From Bacillota bacterium (GTDB lineage Bacteria; Bacillota; Clostridia; Christensenellales; SZUA-584), in contig JAEXTV010000004.1 in the NCBI GenBank assembly GCA_023406895.1, forward strand, positions 1 to 64,000: 64,000 nt of DNA. Reading direction: 5' to 3'. Both the position numbers and the translations under genes were made by a program. Of the stretch, positions 58,062 through 64,000 are shown in pieces. The number at the start of each line of letters is the position of its first letter. Within the stretch, counting starts at the first letter, position 1. The notes beneath the pieces are model-generated. The model worked only from the letters and a program-made list of their open reading frames with translations. It was not told where the DNA came from and searched no databases.

Positions 58062-59717
58062 TTATTCTCTGTACCTATAATTCGCTCTCCATATTTTCAG
58101 ACGATACATGAGTGACGTGATCTTGCTGCCGCCCGGGATAAATTTCATATCCTCCGGCTTGAGCGCGCCGAATAAAAATATGAGGAACACATAAATAAGG
58201 GCAGCCGCGGCAATCACAATTAATGTCCATGTTCTTGAATAATTGCCTGATGCGACATGCGGCATCATAAAATAGATCGCGGCGCTCATGCCGCCCGTGG
58301 CCAGCAGCGGTTTGATAAAATTATCGAGGATTTTAATCCGCATCCGCGCGCACCGCACCACGCAGATCACATCGAGCAGCGCCGCAATGGCGTAGCAGGC
58401 CAGCGTACCGTAGGCCGAGCCCTGCACATTGATCTCGGGAATGTGAATGGTGGCCATGCTGACGACAATTTTGACACCAATGCCGATAAACAGGTTGATA
58501 ACAGGCAAATACGTTTTTCCAAGGCCTTGAAGAATCCCTGTCATGGTTTGCAAAATTGTCAGGAAAAAGACCGAAATGGCCAGTATCCCCAGCAGTTCTC
58601 CGCCGATCAGAAGATTGTCTCCCTCCAGTCTCCCGTAAATCAGATGCATGATGGGCGTGGAGAGAAAATAAAGACCCGCTGCGCTCGGAAGACCGACCAG
58701 CATGGACAGCTTAAGCCCGATGTTCGATTTTGAAGCGATGCTTCTTATGTTGTGTTCCGTTTGAGACGCGGCGATGGACGGCACAAGGCTCATGGACAAT
58801 GCCAGTGAAAAAACAGCCGGCAGGTTGATGATGGAATTGGGCAGCGTTGTCGCCAGGCTGAACAGCGAATCGATGGTTTTCTCGTTAAGCATAACCTCTT
58901 TTCCAACCAAAAAAACGCTTTTCATGCCGTTCAATGTATGGGTAATGATAGCGGAGTCTGCGTTTTGGACAATCGGCATCGCGCACGCCCCCACAATAAT
59001 CGGCGCGGCAAGATAAACGAGACGCTTGCCGATACTGGTTGTGAGTTCTTTGTAATACGCGCTTTTTTCACGCCGCCTGAAGATAGTGATCTTCCTTTTA
59101 TAAAGCACCATCATATAAAAGCACGCGACGACTTCAGAGATGCTGATGCCGAGCACCGCGCCTGCTGCGCCGTATACCTCTCCCTTTTTCACCCAAAGAG
59201 AAGCGAGCAGCAAGCCCGCGGCCATCTTGACGATCTGCTCAATCATCTGAGATATGGCTGTGGGAGTCATCCGCTGCATGCCTTGAAAATAACCTCTATA
59301 CGCGGACATGATTGAAACAAAGAACAGTGACGGCCCCAGTGCCATAATCGCAAACTTTGTATCAGGGCTTCCGAGAGCTGAGGCGATCTGTCCGCTGAAT
59401 ACGATCATAATGATCGTGGTGAGAAGACCGATAAAAAACATCGCCTTAAGCGCTCTGCGAAAAACGGCATAAGCCGCTTTGTAGTCGCCAAGGGTGACTC
59501 TCTCTGCCACCAGTTTGGCTATAGCCACCGGCAGACCCGCGCTCGAAAAGGCGAGCAAAAACGTATATATGGGAAAAGCGCGCCCATAATACGCCATGCC
59601 GCTCTCGCCGATAAAATACGTCGTCGCGATGGTATATACGGCACCGATCAGTTTTGAGAACATCCCGAGACCGCCCAGTATTGCCGCACCTTTAACGAAG
59701 TTTTTTTGTGATCCCAT
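58062..59717 (-). CDS. SpoVB/MurJ-like flippase (MOP superfamily)
   Basis: A 551-residue membrane protein with about 14 helices, a second member of the lipid-linked oligosaccharide flippase family in the window. Conserved signals are GKFSKLIGAVYTIATTYFIG-like N-terminal motifs (GMFSKLIGA), AYRGYFQGMQRMTPTAISQ and QTMTGILQGLGKTYLPV. It is probably a peptidoglycan or polysaccharide precursor flippase, as in MurJ or SpoVB. It is diverged from the 14011-15549 protein. Confidence 0.88.
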   Translation of the reverse strand: MGSQKNFVKGAAILGGLGMFSKLIGAVYTIATTYFIGESGMAYYGRAFPIYTFLLAFSSAGLPVAIAKLVAERVTLGDYKAAYAVFRRALKAMFFIGLLTTIIMIVFSGQIASALGSPDTKFAIMALGPSLFFVSIMSAYRGYFQGMQRMTPTAISQMIEQIVKMAAGLLLASLWVKKGEVYGAAGAVLGISISEVVACFYMMVLYKRKITIFRRREKSAYYKELTTSIGKRLVYLAAPIIVGACAMPIVQNADSAIITHTLNGMKSVFLVGKEVMLNEKTIDSLFSLATTLPNSIINLPAVFSLALSMSLVPSIAASQTEHNIRSIASKSNIGLKLSMLVGLPSAAGLYFLSTPIMHLIYGRLEGDNLLIGGELLGILAISVFFLTILQTMTGILQGLGKTYLPVINLFIGIGVKIVVSMATIHIPEINVQGSAYGTLACYAIAALLDVICVVRCARMRIKILDNFIKPLLATGGMSAAIYFMMPHVASGNYSRTWTLIVIAAAALIYVFLIFLFGALKPEDMKFIPGGSKITSLMYRLKIWRANYRYRE

Positions 59718-59859
59718 TTTTACCCGTTCAAATTAACCTTATCAAAAAATATTTGCTTCAAGTCTTTCCAAAATATGATCTTTCTTTGATCATACACGCA
59801 TTTTACTATTATATTATTAAGCAGCAATAATACAAACAGATTTTTCAACTTTCCTGTGA

Positions 59860-61020
59860 TTATCGGCTGCCGATCAATCTGCCGTAAGAATCATAAAGCT
59901 GACAAGCATCGTCTTTTTTGTTGCTCCAAATGTTTTCTGTCGTCCAGACGAGCCCGTCTTTATTGCCTTGAGCGGCTTTACCCGAGTAAATGCTGAGGCT
60001 GCCGCTGGGCGGCAGCTCTGCGCCCGATGGGAAAAAGTACGTATCGCTTCCTTTGCTTGAATACAAGCACCATCCGGTCAGATCTATCGTCTGTGCCGTG
60101 TGATTGGTAATTGTGACAAATTCAGCCGTGACATCTTTATCACTGACGGACACCTCAGGCAACTTATCACCGGGCACCGGTATTTTCGTGATGCTTTGGC
60201 CGTCGAATATGAGCGTGCCGGTATCTCCTGTCACATAGCTGCCCGCGCCGGCATTCGAAAGCACATCCAGCGTCTTCTGCGCCGCGGGCCTTGATTCGTC
60301 GGTCGGAATGACAGCAAACCGAGGGCTGACCGCCTTTACAAATTCAGCCGATGTGGATTCCGCGCCGCCGTGGTAAGCCACCTTCAATACGTCGGCTTTT
60401 AAATCCTTGTCCGATTTGAGCAGACCGCTCTCTGCCGCAGCAAGCTGATCGGCCGTAAACAATACGCGGGTGTTGTTATATTCCAGCATCAGCACCATGC
60501 TGTCGTCGTTCTCTTCTGCATAATCGCTGACCGGCCCCAAGCATGTGAAGACGGCACCACCGATTTGCACACTTTGGCCCGTCGCCAGCGTGTTGACAGC
60601 GGCACCGAAATCCTTTTGGGCGTTTAAAATTTCTTTGTCATCCAGACAATCGGGAATCGTATAAATGCCGTCCGTCTCTGCCATTTCAAGTATGCTCTCG
60701 AGCCCGCCGATATGATCTTTGTGTCCGTGCGAGATAAAAATGGCATCCAGATGCGTGACGCCCTGTTTTAAAAGCGTTCGTCCAATCTCGGGGAACCCTT
60801 CCTTGGGCCCCGTATCAATCATAACCCAGTGTTCATCGGGCAGCCCGATCAGCGCGGCGTCTCCTTTGCCGACATCGATAAAAATCACCTGCAGAAGGCC
60901 CGCCTGCGCTTGTGTGGGCTCAGGGGGCTGCTCATCTGTCCGGGTGTTTGTGCACGCGCCAAGCAGCAGGCTAAACGCGGCCAGGATTATATATAAAACG
61001 GATACTTTTCTTTTAGTCAA
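59860..61020 (-). CDS. ComEC/Rec2-like MBL lipoprotein with lamin-tail domain
   Basis: A 386-residue predicted lipoprotein (lipobox LLLGAC). Residues 42-270 form a metallo-beta-lactamase domain like that of ComEC: IDVGKGDAALI, ISHGHKDHIGG, a D in LLKVAYHGG region (KVAYHGGAES) and VTGDTG. Residues about 290-386 form a lamin-tail domain (EFVTITNHTAQTIDLTGWCLYSS). Such proteins are secreted nucleases or phosphodiesterases; this one is probably cell-surface and acts on nucleic acid. Confidence 0.88.
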   Translation of the reverse strand: MTKRKVSVLYIILAAFSLLLGACTNTRTDEQPPEPTQAQAGLLQVIFIDVGKGDAALIGLPDEHWVMIDTGPKEGFPEIGRTLLKQGVTHLDAIFISHGHKDHIGGLESILEMAETDGIYTIPDCLDDKEILNAQKDFGAAVNTLATGQSVQIGGAVFTCLGPVSDYAEENDDSMVLMLEYNNTRVLFTADQLAAAESGLLKSDKDLKADVLKVAYHGGAESTSAEFVKAVSPRFAVIPTDESRPAAQKTLDVLSNAGAGSYVTGDTGTLIFDGQSITKIPVPGDKLPEVSVSDKDVTAEFVTITNHTAQTIDLTGWCLYSSKGSDTYFFPSGAELPPSGSLSIYSGKAAQGNKDGLVWTTENIWSNKKDDACQLYDSYGRLIGSR

Positions 61021-61164
61021 TGTTTACTCCCAAATCATGTCGTTACCCTATATTACCATAAAAAACAGCTTTCTGCAAAAGCCGCCGGATTGTATCAATC
61101 ACCACAGCCGCGTGAAAACAGCTTTACTATTGATATAGAGCCAAATCGCCGCCGTTATAAGGGG

Positions 61165-61359
61165 TTACGATTTCTTGTGGTGATAAGCAATCAATGCGGC
61201 AGACATCACAGTGGTCGCCACTCCGTAAATCAGCAGCAGAATCTTAAAAATATCGTTGCCGACAAAATTCATACCGGGATTGAATATATCGAGCACAAAG
61301 AATGTAAGCATCATCAGCGACAATATCAGGCATAAATGCGGCAACAGCCTTTTCTTCAT
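61165..61359 (-). CDS. Small two-helix membrane protein
   Basis: A 64-residue protein with two hydrophobic segments (about 8-24 and 38-58) around a DIFNPGMNFVGND loop and a basic HHKKS end. GAGGAG lies upstream of ATG 61359. It begins 10 bases after the phosphodiester glycosidase stop and is probably co-expressed with it. Function is unknown. Confidence 0.65.
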   Translation of the reverse strand: MKKRLLPHLCLILSLMMLTFFVLDIFNPGMNFVGNDIFKILLLIYGVATTVMSAALIAYHHKKS

Positions 61360-61369
61360 TATTTTCTCC

Positions 61370-62467
61370 TCACTCATCCGCAATAAGAATAATATCGCAC
61401 GTTTCTCTGCCGCCTTCGTATGGATGGCTGTAAAGCGCTCCGTCAAAGACCATTTCAGAAGATTTGCCGCCATCCAAATTATAAGCCACACTGCAGCCAA
61501 GGCTGCTCATGAGCTGCGACAGATCTTTCATTTCATAACCTTTCGAATATCCCGGCTGCCTGCCGTCGACCACCACAAAGCAGTAATGCCCCGGTTCATA
61601 ATATCCAATCGCCGTTCTTGGATTTCTCACCTGCACGGAGCTGTTGAACTCCTCCATGGGCTGGCCGTTCTCAAGCAGCATCGGCCCAAACGTCCAAACC
61701 TGATAGGCACCGTTTTGCTTGATCGCTTCGAGATCAAAATCTTTCGGTGAGCAGGTCTGCATGCTGCCGTCGTTGTTCATCACCAGCAGGTCAGATTTAT
61801 ATTCTTTATCCCTGTACAGCACGCCGTTGCGGACAACAACACCTTTATTTTTGCTGCAAAAATCGCCGTTAATGGCGATGACCGCGTTGTTTTTGTCACC
61901 GATTTCCACGGTTGACCCGATGCCCGCTTTGAATTCGTCGTTCGCAAAGGCTGTCTTAAAGTATTTGATATCGGCAATGTATATATCCGCCACATAATAG
62001 GTCACTTCGTCCTTGCTGACCGTATCAATGGTGATGCTGATATTGGCGCTCTTATATGCGTTATCGGTTTTGACGACTTCGCCATCCGTAAACTTGTCGG
62101 CAAATTTCACTCGCCACGAGTTCGGATCCGCCGTTGGCGTTACGCTGGCTTCCTCGCTGGCCGGATCTGCAGTCACACCTGGTTCCTCCGGTTCAACAGA
62201 CGCTTGCACAGAAGGCTGGGGCGTCACTGTGCCCGGAAGCAGCACCGTTTTCTGGCTCAGATCATCCTCTAAAACAACATAATAAAGTGAAAAAACAAGC
62301 AGGGCAGCCGCCGCAATCAGCACATCAAAAATAAATACCAGCGTCAGAGGAATTCTGCGTTTTTTCTTCTTTCCCGAAGACTGTTTTGAACGGTTTGATT
62401 CGTTTCTATGTCCAGTATCTGATTCATCAAGGAAATGATTTTTGCCCCTGCCGCTGTCGTTATTCAT
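61370..62467 (-). CDS. Phosphodiester glycosidase family protein (NAGPA domain)
   Basis: A 365-residue protein with a Lys/Arg/Ser-rich cytoplasmic start, one membrane helix (about 45-65), a Pro/Thr/Glu-rich linker, and an extracellular NAGPA/DUF2233 domain of about 250 residues with AINGDFCSKNKG, RNPRTAIGY, and AYNLDGGKSSEMVF motifs. These enzymes cleave phosphodiester-linked sugars, as at cell-wall polymers. ATG 62467 has GGGAGGGG 3 nt upstream; the longer frame lacks a site. Confidence 0.85.
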   Translation of the reverse strand: MNNDSGRGKNHFLDESDTGHRNESNRSKQSSGKKKKRRIPLTLVFIFDVLIAAAALLVFSLYYVVLEDDLSQKTVLLPGTVTPQPSVQASVEPEEPGVTADPASEEASVTPTADPNSWRVKFADKFTDGEVVKTDNAYKSANISITIDTVSKDEVTYYVADIYIADIKYFKTAFANDEFKAGIGSTVEIGDKNNAVIAINGDFCSKNKGVVVRNGVLYRDKEYKSDLLVMNNDGSMQTCSPKDFDLEAIKQNGAYQVWTFGPMLLENGQPMEEFNSSVQVRNPRTAIGYYEPGHYCFVVVDGRQPGYSKGYEMKDLSQLMSSLGCSVAYNLDGGKSSEMVFDGALYSHPYEGGRETCDIILIADE

Positions 62468-62579
62468 TTTCCCCTCCCGCTCACTACTCTCTAAATGAAA
62501 CACAAAGTATGGTAGCATAATCGGCCTTTATTTTCAATCTTTCACTGAAAACCGCGCGACTGTTTACATTTTGTAATCA

Positions 62580-62815
62580 ACACCAGTCAAACTGGTGGTA
62601 TGCACTCGCCCTAAAAGGGCATATAACTGGCTGCGTCTCAAGACGTACTGAAAAATCCACCCGTTGTATTGCTTACCCTACAACTGCTAAAGCAGTATTC
62701 CTATAAATAATACTGCTCTTGATGGTCACTTTTTTTGTCATTGATACGCTCATTGCTGAAAGCTGAAGTCATTTATATTCACGCCAGCATAGCTGGTGGA
62801 TGATTACGCGAAAGC
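62580..62815. repeat. Cluster of short hairpins in intergenic region
   Basis: A 320-base gene-free gap contains at least four small perfect hairpins: CCAGTcaaACTGG (62584-62596), GCCCTaaAAGGGC (62610-62621), CTGCTaaAGCAG (62685-62696) and CCAGCatAGCTGG (62784-62796). Similar small hairpins open the window at 57-76. They lack T tracts and look like a palindromic intergenic repeat family rather than terminators. Confidence 0.6.
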
Positions 62816-62838
62816 CCATTAAAAAACCGGCGCCAAAG

Positions 62839-63570
62839 CTATTTGTCTTCGCCGGTTAATGTCTCTATATCTTTTTTTGTCAGCCGGGCTTTCGAGAGCA
62901 GATCGGGCCGCCGAAACGCCGTCTCCTTGAGCGACATATACCGCCTGTATTTCTCAACATTCGCGTGATGCCCCGAAAGCAGCACCTCCGGCACCGCTAC
63001 GCCGTCATACAGCGCAGGCCGCGTATACTGGGGGTATTCGAGCAGCGAATCGGAAAAAGACTCTCCCGCTGCCGATTCGCCGTTTCCGAGCACACCATCC
63101 ACATGCCGCATACACGCGTCGATCAGTACCATGGCCGCGAGTTCGCCGCCCGTTAATACATAATCGCCGATGGATACCTCAATATCGATATGGCGCTTCA
63201 AAATACGCGCGTCCACGCCCTCGTAATGGCCGCAGAGTATGTTGACCGTCCGGTACGCCGACAGTTTCGTCACGAGGTGATGCGACAGCGTTTTGCCGCA
63301 TGGAGACATGTAGATGTTGACAGACGGTGCCTCACATTCGGCTTTGATGGCACGAAAGCAGGCATCCGCGGGCTCCGGCTTTAACACCATGCCCGCACCG
63401 CCGCCCAGCGGATAATCGTCCGCACGGCGGTGCTTATCCGTCGCCCAGTCGCGAATATTGACGGTATTGACGGCAATATGTCCCGCCTTGATGGCCCTTG
63501 CCCATATGCTTGCGCCGCACACCGAGTCAAACATCTCGGGGAACAGCGTCAGCACATTATATGTCGTCAT
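62839..63570 (-). CDS. trmD: tRNA (guanine-N1) methyltransferase
   Basis: TrmD methylates G37 of tRNAs to prevent frameshifting. The 243 residues fit the SPOUT knot family: LTLFPEMFDSV start, PLGGGAGMV, LCGHYEGVDARI, and the knot GDYVLTGGELAA. Its start overlaps the rimM stop by 14 bp, the usual rimM-trmD order. Confidence 0.97.
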   Translation of the reverse strand: MTTYNVLTLFPEMFDSVCGASIWARAIKAGHIAVNTVNIRDWATDKHRRADDYPLGGGAGMVLKPEPADACFRAIKAECEAPSVNIYMSPCGKTLSHHLVTKLSAYRTVNILCGHYEGVDARILKRHIDIEVSIGDYVLTGGELAAMVLIDACMRHVDGVLGNGESAAGESFSDSLLEYPQYTRPALYDGVAVPEVLLSGHHANVEKYRRYMSLKETAFRRPDLLSKARLTKKDIETLTGEDK

Positions 63571-64000
63571 AAACGGCTACCTCGGCCAGCGCCGCGGCAT
63601 TCACCCGCAACTCGCCCGCGCTCAAATCGACGCTGCGTATCACGCGTTTGACTGCGGGAAACATGAAGCTTTTCTTACCCTTGACGACATAAACATCCGC
63701 CGCCCCATGCTGCAGCACGTCCTTGAGGATTCCGAGCTCATTATCGCTTTCATCAAGCACCTTAAGCCCCACCAGATCAACCACGTAATGCTCGCCGTCT
63801 TCGAGCGTTTCAAGTTCCTCACGCCGCAGATAGAGCGTCTCATTGCATAGCGTTTCGGCATCGTTTCGCGTATCCGCGCCGTCAAAATGCACATAAACAA
63901 AGGGCGCGTCAATACGCACCGCTGTGTAAGCGGTGCGCTGATAGTCGCTGCCCTTTTTTATGTAGGCAAACCCGCGCTCGGCAAAGGCATCGTAATTATC
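63557..64000 (-). CDS. rimM: Ribosome maturation factor RimM (partial, window edge)
   Basis: The C-terminal part of RimM, which binds S19 and helps 30S assembly. The visible sequence runs upstream of the GTG at 63919 in frame to the window edge (…DAFAERGFAYIKKG…YTAVRI). It contains AETLCNETLYLRREEL, the C-terminal PRC-barrel motifs YVVDLVGLKV and LGILKDVLQHGAADVYVV, and FMFPAVKRVIRSVDL. The 5' end is outside the window. Confidence 0.93.
   Translation of the reverse strand, partial: DNYDAFAERGFAYIKKGSDYQRTAYTAVRIDAPFVYVHFDGADTRNDAETLCNETLYLRREELETLEDGEHYVVDLVGLKVLDESDNELGILKDVLQHGAADVYVVKGKKSFMFPAVKRVIRSVDLSAGELRVNAAALAEVAVYDDI

Noticed and set aside
1..64000. CRISPR array, intact insertion sequence or prophage
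   Set aside because: No regularly spaced direct repeats, transposase, integrase or phage structural genes were found; the repeats present are intergenic and irregular.

Overview
The window comes from an endospore-forming, moderate-GC Clostridia-like Bacillota (Firmicutes). The evidence is spoIVA, a cwlD-type cortex amidase, an alpha/beta-type small acid-soluble spore protein, a DUF1540 protein, two SpoVB/MurJ-type flippases, the ctsR-mcsA-mcsB-clpC heat-shock operon with its CtsR box, and an ECF-type niacin transporter with NiaR. Ribosome binding sites are strong (AGGAGG), and several genes start with TTG or GTG.

Layout. 1-6.4 kb: a CYTH-like protein convergent with a MarR regulator, spoIVA, a 44-residue acidic protein, a cytidine deaminase, and niaR-niaX around a near-perfect NiaR operator. 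6.4-11 kb: the ctsR operon (minus strand). 11-16 kb: cwlD, tsaD, a DUF1461 membrane protein, a flippase and a GreA/GreB C-terminal-like protein. 16-20 kb: small spore-type proteins, a cupin, a VOC protein, a phosphoesterase, and the only tRNA found (Arg, CCG). 20-25 kb: ppnP, a self-contained ABC/GntR operon with a perfect operator over its -10, an ABC-F ATPase and a small lipoprotein. 25-32 kb: a four-gene TPR/HEAT-like/HD/rRNA-methyltransferase operon, a YqeM-like methyltransferase and a zinc-ribbon membrane protein. 32-35.5 kb: a lysine riboswitch controlling asd-dapA-dapB, where DapB is fused to aspartokinase-type tandem ACT domains. 35.8-40.7 kb: a six-gene minus-strand operon (hydrolase, acyltransferase, zinc-ribbon membrane protein, DinB-like, metallo-beta-lactamase, glutamine amidotransferase-like). 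41.6-49.3 kb: purE-C-F-M-N-H-D, with about 540 bp of repeats between purN and purH. 49.4-64 kb: a DUF1540 gene, a ketopantoate reductase family protein, PAP2-like and DegV proteins, an XRE regulator, a polar amino acid ABC transporter, an EamA permease, a second flippase, a secreted ComEC-like/LTD lipoprotein, a phosphodiester glycosidase family protein, and trmD-rimM (rimM runs off the end).

The most unusual items are the DapB-ACT2 fusion behind a lysine riboswitch, which suggests lysine sensing at both RNA and protein level, and an ABC-F protein whose two degenerate motifs fall in the same composite ATP site. Also notable are the glycine/cysteine/tryptophan-rich protein built from an internal duplication, the six-gene acyltransferase operon, and families of interspersed and tandem intergenic repeats. 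No CRISPR array, rRNA, intact IS element or prophage was seen.
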